DNA of 64,000 bases, from NCBI RefSeq assembly GCF_000264455.2, contig NC_017957.2, positions 620,001 to 684,000 of the forward strand. The letters run 5' to 3'. Origin of the DNA: Tistrella mobilis KA081020-065. Its GTDB lineage: Bacteria; Pseudomonadota; Alphaproteobacteria; Tistrellales; Tistrellaceae. A program made the position numbers and the translations under genes. Position 1 is the stretch's first letter. Each line of letters opens with the position of its first letter. Under the pieces are notes generated by a model. It was not told where the DNA came from. It was given only the letters and a program-made list of their open reading frames with translations, and ran no database searches. Below are positions 34,871 through 42,738 of the stretch, piece by piece.

Positions 34871-35893
34871 TCAGAGATCGCCCAGCCTTTGCAGCAGCAG
34901 CCGCGACCAATGCGGCTGCGCCGTCTGAAGGGCATGGATGCCGTCGACGAATTCGTCATCGGCGATCTCGTCCCCGAAATCGATATGCGGGATCCCGGCC
35001 TCGTCGAGCGCCCGCGCCTCCAGCCGCCTGAATGCCGCCAGCTGCGGCACCGCCTTGCGCAGCGCCCGGCTTTCGACCGACTGGTACACCGTCACCCGGA
35101 TACCGGCCGCCTGCAGGCGATGCACGGCCCGGATCAGTGCGTCCAGCCGGGCCAGGCCGTCGGGGGCATCGGCGGCACGGCCGCCGGCATTCCGTGCGAC
35201 ACTGTCGATCATGCCACGGCGTGCATTCTCCCTGACCTCGGGCGACGGGTCCGCCGTCGGATAGCGCCGGGCATGGATCCGGCGCCAGGCGGCCACGCCC
35301 ACCGTACCCGCGGCAAAAACCGGCCGTTCGATCAGGCGCAGCACCGGCCCGGTCACCGGCGCCGTCAGCCGTGCCGCCACATGCGGACCGTCGGGCCCGA
35401 TCTCGAACGCGCCGGTGTTTTCCAGATAGCGGCCAAGGGTGGGGATGCTGGCAAGCAGCGGGATCGGCGGCAGATACGACAGATAATGGGTGGCGATGAC
35501 CAGCCGGGTTCTCGCCGCACGGTCGGGCGGCAGGCAGTTCACCAGGGTGTCGGCAATGGTCGCCATCTCGTCGATCGGCGCCCCCGCCATGTGCATCAGA
35601 TGATGCCGCGGCCCCGGATCCAGCGCCGCCCGATCGGCGGGGACGAAGGCCCGGGCGCTGGACGGGCCGATCACGATAAGCTGATCCCCGAGGCTGGTAT
35701 CGGTACAGATCCAGTAGAGCGCGCGGGCCGTGTAGGCGCGGTTGTCCAGGGTACGGTACAGGGCGCTGTCAGCCGGCAGCACCGGGACCAGAAACGAGGC
35801 GGCGATCAGCAGCGCCCAAATCGCCGCCGCCAGTGCGGCGACCGCCGTCAGCGGATGGCGCCGCAGCCATGTCATCCGGTCAGAAGCCCGCAT
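34871..35893 (-). CDS. Membrane-anchored SGNH-like protein, partner of the MBOAT gene
   Basis: 340 aa. One N-terminal membrane segment (AALAAAIWALLIAASFLVPVLP), then an extracytoplasmic domain with LIVIGPSSARAF (nucleophile-type Ser of SGNH/DltD-like hydrolases) and, near the C-terminus, DDEFVDGIHALQ (D-x-x-H dyad). Such proteins accompany MBOAT transferases and hand acyl groups on to a polysaccharide or protein acceptor. Its start (GGAG 7 nt upstream) overlaps the MBOAT 3' end by 14 bp, so the two are coupled. Acceptor unknown. Confidence 0.75.
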   Translation of the reverse strand: MRASDRMTWLRRHPLTAVAALAAAIWALLIAASFLVPVLPADSALYRTLDNRAYTARALYWICTDTSLGDQLIVIGPSSARAFVPADRAALDPGPRHHLMHMAGAPIDEMATIADTLVNCLPPDRAARTRLVIATHYLSYLPPIPLLASIPTLGRYLENTGAFEIGPDGPHVAARLTAPVTGPVLRLIERPVFAAGTVGVAAWRRIHARRYPTADPSPEVRENARRGMIDSVARNAGGRAADAPDGLARLDALIRAVHRLQAAGIRVTVYQSVESRALRKAVPQLAAFRRLEARALDEAGIPHIDFGDEIADDEFVDGIHALQTAQPHWSRLLLQRLGDL

Positions 35894-37349
35894 AGATGAA
35901 CTCCGGGATCGGCTCGGACTTCAGCGCCGCCACCATCGCCAGGGCGCAGATGGCGACGGCAAGCCCGAAACAGGCACGTGGCGAAACCCGGCGCGGCACG
36001 AACCGGCCGTCCATCCAGGCCGAGCCCGCCCGCCAGACCAGCCCGCCCGCCAGCACCCAGAGCGCTGCCGGCAAAAGTGCCAGCACCGCCAGCGGCCCGG
36101 GGGCGATATCCGGCATCGGCGCCCCGCCATACAGCCAGGTGAAGGCGGCGACGAAGCCCGACAGGAACAGATAGGCCGACACCGCCGAGACGGCACGATA
36201 CCAGCCCCGCGCCTTCAGCCGGCGCCAGCCGCCGGTACCGAGCGCCGCGCGCAGGCCCCACCGCCAGCCCCGGTTCCAGATCATGCCCAGGCCGATGAGC
36301 AGGCCGATGGCCAGAAAGCGCAGGCTGACGTCGTGCCAGAGCCCCACCGCCAGGAAGGTGACGAAGGTGCCAGCCATCGCCTGCAGCTCCATCGCCCGGG
36401 GCGAGGGCCAGCGCCGATGCAGGGCGGTGACCAGCGGCGTGAACACGTAATCCTGGTACCAGCGCGACATGGTGATATGCCAGCGGGTCCAGAAATCCAG
36501 CAGGCAATCGGCCCGGAACGGGTGGTCGAAATTCTCAGGCACCCGCAGACCGGCCAGCCGGCCGATGCCGATCACGATATCCATATAGGCCGAGAAGTTC
36601 AGATAAAGCCGGATGGGGAAGATCGTCGCCGCCATGAGGTGGAAGCTCACCACCACCACGCCCGGCCCCTCGGGGCCGAGCAGCCGGGCCGCGAGCGCCC
36701 CCAGGTCGACGCCCGCAACCACCGGCGCCGTCGCCTGCAGCACCAGCCAGTCATGCAGATCGTCGCAGAGCGGCAGGGCGATCAGGATCTTGGCATAGCC
36801 GGCGAGGATCCGGCCCAGCGCCGCCAGCCGCGCCGCCTCCCCTGCCGGCTGCCGGTCTGCCATGGCCGCCAGATGATCCGGCCAGCGCTGCAGGGGGCCC
36901 GACAGAAAGGTGAGGAAATTCAGCGTGAAGAGCAGATAGCGCCCCGCTGTCACCGGCGGCGTGCCGCCGGGATCCGAGGCGGTATCGACCAGCAGATGCA
37001 CCATCCGCGCCAGCACATAGGCAAGCCCCAGAACGCCCGCCACCCCGGCCAGATCCACCGGCAGCGGCAAGAGCCCCGCGGTCTTCACCAGGGCGAATTC
37101 GGCCAGGATGACGACGAGCCCCGGCCCCGCCGCCCGCCAGCCATGCCGGCGGGCCAGATATGTGGCGACGAAGCCCGTGGCCACGAAACCGCCGAGCAGG
37201 CCGATCTGCGCCGGGCCGAGGCACAGCGCCAGAAAGGCCAGGCTGAAGCCGCCCAGCACCAGCCGGAACCAGGCTTCGGGCATCGGCCGTGCGGTCACCG
37301 CGATGAAGGCGACGGCAAGCGCCAGGAAGGACGGTTCCAGAAAGATCAT
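35880..37349 (-). CDS. MBOAT-family membrane O-acyltransferase (AlgI/DltB-like)
   Basis: 489 aa, about ten or more hydrophobic segments. MBOAT signature: FPIRLYLNFSAYMDIVIGIGRLAGLRVPENFDHPFRADCLLDFWTRWHITMSRWYQDYVFTPL and the catalytic histidine in TFVTFLAVGLWHDVSLRF. It moves an acyl group from a carrier across the inner membrane to an extracytoplasmic acceptor. Unusual setting: an acyl carrier protein gene is divergent 133 bp away and an FkbH-like enzyme lies beyond it. The start at 37349 follows AAGGCG. Confidence 0.92.
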   Translation of the reverse strand: MIFLEPSFLALAVAFIAVTARPMPEAWFRLVLGGFSLAFLALCLGPAQIGLLGGFVATGFVATYLARRHGWRAAGPGLVVILAEFALVKTAGLLPLPVDLAGVAGVLGLAYVLARMVHLLVDTASDPGGTPPVTAGRYLLFTLNFLTFLSGPLQRWPDHLAAMADRQPAGEAARLAALGRILAGYAKILIALPLCDDLHDWLVLQATAPVVAGVDLGALAARLLGPEGPGVVVVSFHLMAATIFPIRLYLNFSAYMDIVIGIGRLAGLRVPENFDHPFRADCLLDFWTRWHITMSRWYQDYVFTPLVTALHRRWPSPRAMELQAMAGTFVTFLAVGLWHDVSLRFLAIGLLIGLGMIWNRGWRWGLRAALGTGGWRRLKARGWYRAVSAVSAYLFLSGFVAAFTWLYGGAPMPDIAPGPLAVLALLPAALWVLAGGLVWRAGSAWMDGRFVPRRVSPRACFGLAVAICALAMVAALKSEPIPEFIYAGF

Positions 37350-37481
37350 GCCATCGCCTTGCCCGCGGTTACCCACGCATGGCGCTGGTCGTCGCCGGAC
37401 GACGGGCGGATCCTTGCCGGGTCATGGGGTGACCACTATCATGCCACCCCTGACCGGTCCATACGGGAGATGCCCAGCACC

Positions 37482-37718
37482 ATGTCGCGCCTTGCCCGCA
37501 TTGCGGAGATCCTGCAGGAGATCCTCGACCTCCCCGACCTGGTGGTGACCCCGGAGCTGTCGGCCGCCGATGTCGAGGACTGGGACAGCCTGAACCACAT
37601 CCGCTTCATCGTCGCGGTCGAGGCCGAATACGGCGTGAAGTTCACCACCCGCGAGATTGCCGGCATGCGCCATATCGGCGACCTGCTGGCCATATTGGAC
37701 GCAAGGGCGGGCGACTGA
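37482..37718 (+). CDS. Acyl carrier protein
   Basis: 78 aa from the ATG at 37482 (GGGAGA about 12 nt upstream; the ATG at 37470 is too close to it). EDWDSLNHIRFIVAVEAEYGVKFT is the carrier motif, with Ser in D-S-L as phosphopantetheine site; the N-terminal helix ARIAEILQEILD is typical. A dedicated carrier beside MBOAT and FkbH-like genes should hold the group to be transferred. The 132 bp before it, shared with the divergent MBOAT gene, must contain both promoters. Confidence 0.9.
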   Translation: MSRLARIAEILQEILDLPDLVVTPELSAADVEDWDSLNHIRFIVAVEAEYGVKFTTREIAGMRHIGDLLAILDARAGD

Positions 37719-37729
37719 CATCAGCAGTG

Positions 37730-38665
37730 TCAGTCGGGCGCACGGGCGATGATCACCGCCGAGATGGTGGCCGCGATCTTTCGTGCCCGGTCGAGCGTCA
37801 GGCCGGTCGAAGGCAGGAAGGCCGTATGTTCGATGGCAAAGCCGGCGGCCCGGGTCATGTCCACCACGGCTTCCGGGGTCTCGAACAGGAAGATGTGATC
37901 GGGGGCCGGGCTGTTGACCGGCACGTTCAGGAACAGCCGCGCCCCCGGTGCCGCCAGCCGGCAGAAGGTTTCCAGCGCCAGATCGGGCCGTTCCAGATGT
38001 TCCAGCACCTCGCTCGCCACCAGGCTGTCGAAGCTTGCGCCCGAGAAGGCATCCCGATCGGCCACATCCACCGCACGCAGATCCGCGACCCGGCCGATGC
38101 CGAGGCGCGCCAGGGCATCGGCCGTGCGGCCGAGGCTGGTCGCGCTCACATCCCAGCCTGCCGCCGCGGCACAGGCCGGGTCGGCCAGCGCCAGGGCCAG
38201 CAGCAGCCCGTGGCCGGGGCCGATTTCCAGATGGCGATAGCCGGGCCGGTTGCCGCCCAGAAAGCGCCGCCGATAGAGGCCGATCGCATCGGCGTGGTTG
38301 CGCCACAGCAGCTGCGACAGCAGGATGCCGTCCAGATAGGGCGCCATGCAGGCCGGATCGGCATAGATCGCCGCCTCGACCTCGGCGAAGCTCGACAGCC
38401 GATAGCGGCCGGTGCGGCGGAAATGGATCTCTTCGTCATTGATCATGCCGCACATATGGCGATAGCCGTCGATCACCCGGCCGAGGTCGTCGCCCGCGAT
38501 GGCTGCGACCAGCCCGGCCAGGGTCTCGGCCGATGCCAGGCCCTCGGGGGTTTCGTCGCGGAAGCGCCGGTCCAGATAGCCGCGGTGCTCCGGCCAGCGG
38601 TCCAGCACCGCCGCCACGATGCGGGCAAGCACGGGGGCGGCGGCAGGCAGGTCTGGCAGGATCAT
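37730..38665 (-). CDS. Class I SAM-dependent methyltransferase
   Basis: 311 aa. A helical N-terminal half (residues 1-140) is followed by a Rossmann SAM domain: YRHLEIGPGHGLLLALALADP (motif I), DLRAVDVADRDAFSGASFDSLVASEVLEHLERPDLALETFCRLAAPGARLFLNVPVNSPAPDHI. The N-terminal part has CGMINDEEIHFRRTGRYR, unassigned. It is convergent with the ACP gene (11 bp) and divergent from the FkbH-like gene, so it probably modifies the same product. Acceptor atom unknown. Confidence 0.85.
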   Translation of the reverse strand: MILPDLPAAAPVLARIVAAVLDRWPEHRGYLDRRFRDETPEGLASAETLAGLVAAIAGDDLGRVIDGYRHMCGMINDEEIHFRRTGRYRLSSFAEVEAAIYADPACMAPYLDGILLSQLLWRNHADAIGLYRRRFLGGNRPGYRHLEIGPGHGLLLALALADPACAAAAGWDVSATSLGRTADALARLGIGRVADLRAVDVADRDAFSGASFDSLVASEVLEHLERPDLALETFCRLAAPGARLFLNVPVNSPAPDHIFLFETPEAVVDMTRAAGFAIEHTAFLPSTGLTLDRARKIAATISAVIIARAPD

Positions 38666-38683
38666 GGCGGCAGCTTCCGACGA

Positions 38684-38719
38684 ATGGTACAGCAGGCGGG
38701 GATGGTACAGCAGGCGGGG
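38684..38719. repeat. Perfect 18-bp tandem duplication
   Basis: ATGGTACAGCAGGCGGGG occurs twice without a gap (38684-38701 and 38702-38719), in the divergent promoter space between methyltransferase and FkbH-like genes. Each copy contains GGTAC and CAGGCGGGG and could bind the same regulator twice, or be a recent slippage event. Confidence 0.85.
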
Positions 38720-38769
38720 CGGGTCCGGATCTTAATCGGGCCCCGGCCTGAACGAAAGGCGGCAGCCGC

Positions 38770-40806
38770 ATGACCGATATCCCGATCGACCAGCTGCCCT
38801 GGCTGCCGGTGCTGACCGACAGGCTCCGCGACCGGGTCCGGGCGGTGGCGGAACTGGCCGCAGACGACCGCATGGCCGGGCTGCAGGGGCTCAGGCATCT
38901 GGCCGGGCACCGGCTGGATCTTGCCCAGGCCGGGCCGGTGGCGAAGCTGGCCGATCGGGTGATCGGGAAAGCCGGGGGCGCACCGCTGTTCAGGACGGTG
39001 CGGCTCTGCATCCTGTCGGACACGACCACGGCGCTGCTGCCGCCGGTTCTGCGGGTGGCGGGGCTGCGCCACGGGCTGGATCTTCAGATCACCACCACCC
39101 CCGACGACCAGATCATGAGCGTGCTGGAGGATCCGGGGGGCCCCCTGACCTCGCCGCCCGTCGATCTGGTGCTGCTGGCGTTGGACCGACGCCGCCTGCC
39201 CCACTGGCCGGCCACGGGCGAGGACGATGACGGCCGGGCCATGGCGAGGGTCGGCGAGTACATCGCCGGGATCGCCCGACGGATTGCCGGGGCGACCGGC
39301 GCCACGCTGATCTTCCAGACCCTGCCGCAGGAGCCGATCGCCCTGTTCGGCCATCTGGAGCGGCGGATGGCAACGTCACTGCGGGGACAGATCGACCATG
39401 TCAATCGGCTGATCCTGGATCAGGCGACGGCGATGGATGCGCTGGTTCTGGATGTCGATGCCCTGGCCGGCCAGGTCGGCACGACCCGCTGGCACGATCC
39501 GCGCCACTGGCACTGGTCGAAATCGGCCGTCGCTCCGGCCATGCTGCCGCTTTATGCCGACCATCTGGCCCGGCTGATCGCGGCCTGGGCCGGGCTGGCC
39601 CGCCGCTGCCTGGTGCTGGATCTGGACAACACGCTCTGGGGCGGGGTGATCGGCGATGACGGGCCGGACGGCATCATCCTCGGCCAGGGCGATGCCGAGG
39701 GGGAGGCCTTCCTGGCCGTCCAGCGCCAGGCGCTGGACCTCCGCCGCCGCGGCATCGTGCTGGCGGTGGCGAGCAAGAACGACGCGGCCACCGCCCGCCT
39801 GCCCTTCCGCGACCATCCCGACATGCTGCTGGGTGACGACGACATCGCGGTCTTCATCGCCGACTGGCGCGACAAGGCCAGCCAGCTTGAAGAAATCGCC
39901 CGGCGGCTGGGCTGGGGCCTGGATGCCCTGGTCCTGCTGGACGACAACCCGGCCGAGCGCCGCCAGGTGCGGGACGCCCTGCCCCAGGTGGCGGTGCCCG
40001 AACTGCCGGCCGATCCGGCCGGCATGCCGCTGGCGCTGATGGCCGGCGGCTGGTTCGAAACCGTCGCCGTCTCGACCGAAGACCGGCTACGCGCCGACCA
40101 TTATACCCGGCAGGCGCGCGCGGCTGCGGACGATACCGGCGCCCCGGACAATCCCGACACCCGGCAGGCGCCGGCCCGCCGCGAGGATTTCGAGGCCTAT
40201 CTGCGCGGGCTGGAGATGCGCCTCACCCTGGCGCCGATCGATGCACGGTCAAGACCCCGTGCCGCACAGCTGATCGGGCGGTCGAACCAGTTCAACCTTA
40301 CCACCCGCCGGATCGACGCCGCCGGCCTCGCCGCAATCGAGGCCGACCCGGCCCGGCACTGTTTCGCCATCCGCCTGGCCGATGTCTTCGGCGATGCCGG
40401 CATCATCTCGGTGGTGATCACCCGCGAGGTGACGGCGCCCGACGGCAGCCCGGCCGGGGCGGCGGGACATATCTGGGCGATCGATCTCTGGCTGATGAGC
40501 TGCCGGGTGCTGAACCGGCGGGTGGAGCAGGCCGTGCTCAAGGCCCTGGCCGACCGGGCCCGGACGCGGGGCATCGGGCAGCTGATCGGCCTCTATCTGC
40601 CCTCGGGCCGCAATGCCCTGGTCGCCGGCCATTATGCCCGGCTGGGCTTCACGCCCTGCCCGCCGGAGGTCTGGCCCCACGCCGCCCCCTCCCCTTCCGA
40701 CGGTTCCGGCATCCCGGCGCTTCCCGAGGAGGCGACGGTCTGGAGCCTCGCCCTTGCCGGCTATACCCCGCCGGAACTGCCGATCCGCATCGACGGGCCG
40801 GCCTGA
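38770..40806 (+). CDS. FkbH-like HAD-IIIC enzyme (SGNH-HAD-GNAT architecture)
   Basis: 678 aa. An N-terminal SGNH-like region of about 270 residues (KTVRLCILSDTTTALLPPVLR-like motif near 80) is followed by the HAD phosphatase domain with VLDLDNTLWGGVIGDDG (catalytic Asp near 282 and 284), LAVASKND and VLLDDNPAERRQV, and a C-terminal GNAT-like domain (RAAQLIGRSNQFNLTTRR). This is the FkbH family, which makes glyceryl-S-carrier from 1,3-bisphosphoglycerate in polyketide pathways. Beside an ACP and an MBOAT gene it suggests glyceryl or hydroxyacyl transfer to an envelope polymer. Substrate is inference. Confidence 0.85.
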   Translation: MTDIPIDQLPWLPVLTDRLRDRVRAVAELAADDRMAGLQGLRHLAGHRLDLAQAGPVAKLADRVIGKAGGAPLFRTVRLCILSDTTTALLPPVLRVAGLRHGLDLQITTTPDDQIMSVLEDPGGPLTSPPVDLVLLALDRRRLPHWPATGEDDDGRAMARVGEYIAGIARRIAGATGATLIFQTLPQEPIALFGHLERRMATSLRGQIDHVNRLILDQATAMDALVLDVDALAGQVGTTRWHDPRHWHWSKSAVAPAMLPLYADHLARLIAAWAGLARRCLVLDLDNTLWGGVIGDDGPDGIILGQGDAEGEAFLAVQRQALDLRRRGIVLAVASKNDAATARLPFRDHPDMLLGDDDIAVFIADWRDKASQLEEIARRLGWGLDALVLLDDNPAERRQVRDALPQVAVPELPADPAGMPLALMAGGWFETVAVSTEDRLRADHYTRQARAAADDTGAPDNPDTRQAPARREDFEAYLRGLEMRLTLAPIDARSRPRAAQLIGRSNQFNLTTRRIDAAGLAAIEADPARHCFAIRLADVFGDAGIISVVITREVTAPDGSPAGAAGHIWAIDLWLMSCRVLNRRVEQAVLKALADRARTRGIGQLIGLYLPSGRNALVAGHYARLGFTPCPPEVWPHAAPSPSDGSGIPALPEEATVWSLALAGYTPPELPIRIDGPA

Positions 40807-40835
40807 TCCGTCCGCCGCCGGAAGCCGGCGCGCCA

Positions 40836-41741
40836 TCACCCCTGCCGCAGCCGCTCGCGCAGGCGCGGCGTGGCATGATCCAGGAAGGCCTCGATCCGCC
40901 GCGGCGCGCGCTCGCGTCCCAGATACACTGCATGCACCACCTCGCTGTCGGCCAGGCAGTCGTCCAGCACGGTGACCAGCCGGCCGGCGGCGATGTCGTC
41001 GCGGACATGGTATTCGGCAAGTCTCGCCAGCCCCAGCCCGGCGCGGGCCATGTAGCGCATGGTCTCGCCGTCGCTGACCTGGATCCGGCCCTCCACCTCG
41101 CGCGCGACCCTGCGGCCATCCACCGTCATCGGCCAGACCGCGGCGGCACGGCGGAAATTGAAGCCCAGACAGTCGTGATCGACCAGATCATCGGGCCGCT
41201 GCGGCACGCCGCGCCGGGCCAGATAATCGGGCGAGGCCACGATCCGCCGCCGCACCTCGCCCAGATGCACCGCGCGCAGGCCCGAATCGCCCAGCTTCCC
41301 CACCCGGAAGGCGATGTCGACCCGCGCCAGATATAGATCGACCACCTCGTCGGTGAAGGTGAGGTCCAGCCGGATCTGCGGGTATCGCGTGGTGAACTCG
41401 GGCAGCAGTGGCAGCAGGCAGTGCCGGCCGAAGGGGATGGAACTGTTGATCCTGACCAGCCCCGAGGGCACCACCGCCTGACCGGCGACTTCGGCCTCCA
41501 TCGCCTCCAGCTCGGCCAGCAGCGCCTCGGCCCGCTCGCGGTAGACCTCGCCCTCGGGCGTCAACCGCAACCGCCGGGTCGACCGCTCCACCAGCCGCAC
41601 CCCCAGCCGCGCCTCGATCCGCGTGATCAGCCTGGCGGTCGCCGACGGCGTCATCCCCAGCTCCCGCCCGGCCGCACTGAAGGCCCCGCGCGCCGCGACA
41701 CGCAGAAAGACACGCATTTCCCAGGCGCGGGCGTCGGTCAT
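40836..41741 (-). CDS. LysR-family regulator following the TA module
   Basis: 301 aa. HTH: VFLRVAARGAFSAAGRELGMTPSATARLITRIEARLGVRLVERSTRRLRLTPEG; effector domain with FRVGKLGDSGLRAVHLGEVRR. Start at 41741 has GGAAG 6 nt upstream. It begins one base after the stop codon of the ParE-like toxin, so it has no promoter of its own that I can see and is likely expressed by read-through of the toxin-antitoxin operon. Target genes unknown. Confidence 0.93.
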   Translation of the reverse strand: MTDARAWEMRVFLRVAARGAFSAAGRELGMTPSATARLITRIEARLGVRLVERSTRRLRLTPEGEVYRERAEALLAELEAMEAEVAGQAVVPSGLVRINSSIPFGRHCLLPLLPEFTTRYPQIRLDLTFTDEVVDLYLARVDIAFRVGKLGDSGLRAVHLGEVRRRIVASPDYLARRGVPQRPDDLVDHDCLGFNFRRAAAVWPMTVDGRRVAREVEGRIQVSDGETMRYMARAGLGLARLAEYHVRDDIAAGRLVTVLDDCLADSEVVHAVYLGRERAPRRIEAFLDHATPRLRERLRQG

Positions 41742-41742
41742 C

Positions 41743-42033
41743 TCAGCTTCCGGATACCGGTGGCCACTGTTGGGCACCATGAAGCACGCGTAGAACAATC
41801 ACCGCACGGGGTGTTTCCTGATAAATCACCAGATAATTCGATCGCACGAGCATTTCCCGGGTGCCTGGAACAGGCCCGACCCTGTAAAGACGCGGATGCA
41901 TCGGGAGCTGGGCAACCCTGGCCTCGATATCATCCTTCAGACGCTGCGCAGCATCCGGATTGTGATCCGAGATGTAATCGACGATCGCCAGAAGGTCCGC
42001 CCGCGCGGTCTCCCGCCATTCAAGACCGGGCAC
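41743..42033 (-). CDS. RelE/ParE-family toxin
   Basis: 96 aa. Pattern WRETARADLLAIVDYISDHNPDAAQRLKDDIEARVAQLPMHPRLYRVGPVPGTREMLVRSNYLVIYQETPRAVIVLRVLHGAQQWP, the small beta-sheet fold of RelE/ParE with the conserved C-terminal VLHGAQ. It inhibits gyrase or cleaves mRNA in relatives; which applies here is open. The gene overlaps the antitoxin 3' end by 14 bp. Confidence 0.93.
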   Translation of the reverse strand: MPGLEWRETARADLLAIVDYISDHNPDAAQRLKDDIEARVAQLPMHPRLYRVGPVPGTREMLVRSNYLVIYQETPRAVIVLRVLHGAQQWPPVSGS

Positions 42034-42319
42034 GGCGCTTCCTGTCGATCAGTGCCTGAGCCTCGTCCATCACCCGGTCGTGCGACACCGCCGGCCGATC
42101 GTCGTCCAATGCCTCCAGAACCTTCGCTCGGAACCAGGCATCATAGGCCTCCGGGTTCGCGGTCAGGCTGGCGGGGAGCGCCTTGTCGCGGACCACACGG
42201 GTCAGCAGAATCCGAACGGCATCAGAGACGGTCAGGCCCAGATCCGCAAGCGTTTCGGTCGCCTCGGCCTTCAGCTGCTCGTCAACACGGATATGGAGCA
42301 TGGTGGTTCGGGCGGGCAT
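42020..42319 (-). CDS. RelB/DinJ-family antitoxin
   Basis: 99 aa. Ribbon-helix-helix N-terminus: MLHIRVDEQLKAEATETLADLGLTVSDAVRILLTRVVRDKALP. The start at 42319 follows AGGAG; the frame continues to 42460 but that extension is unlike the family. The long C-terminal part wraps the toxin. It should autorepress through the palindrome just upstream. Confidence 0.93.
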   Translation of the reverse strand: MPARTTMLHIRVDEQLKAEATETLADLGLTVSDAVRILLTRVVRDKALPASLTANPEAYDAWFRAKVLEALDDDRPAVSHDRVMDEAQALIDRKRRARS

Positions 42320-42348
42320 GAGCGTGTCTCCTCCTGTCGCCCAAGAAT

Positions 42349-42366
42349 GCATCTCAATTGAGATGC
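42349..42366. promoter_or_regulatory. Palindromic operator of the toxin-antitoxin operon
   Basis: Perfect 18-bp palindrome GCATCTCAATTGAGATGC, 30 bp before the antitoxin start codon, where an autoregulatory RelB site is expected. RelB-type operators usually have short palindromic half-sites; the size and position match. Confidence 0.75.
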
Positions 42367-42460
42367 GCTCAAGAGCCGAAAACCATGTCGGACGGATGCC
42401 GTCGCCGGTCAATCGCGCGCCATCAGGAAGGCGGCGACGGCCAGGCCACGGGGTTACCAA

Positions 42461-42738
42461 CCGATCTCGCCCCGAAGTGCGTCAGCGTTGAATAATCCTC
42501 GGTTGTATCCGTTTGATGACCCGCCTTCTGGTGCCCCTGCGGCAACCCGATGGCGCCGCCTTCTTGTCAAGTGCATATTCCAGGCCAATTTTTCGCCATA
42601 AAATGAAATGATTCGACTCCCTCTTCGCACATAAATTGCGCTACCGTCTCTGTGACGGGCATCACATCCGCCCGCTTTCCACAGTCTTCCTGACAACATC
42701 ATACAACTATTGATAGTGTATCGATCCGGGAGGGACGG
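42461..42738 (+). promoter_or_regulatory. AT-rich promoter region before the giant-protein genes
   Basis: The 278-bp gap contains no gene. Its right half is AT-rich with a putative promoter CTGACA (42690-42695) and ATAGTG/TAGTGT 17-18 bp later. Overlapping this is a near-perfect dyad TACAACTATTGATAGTGTA (42702-42720), which could be an operator. The ribosome site GGGAGGGA is 6 nt before the ATG at 42739. Confidence 0.5.
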
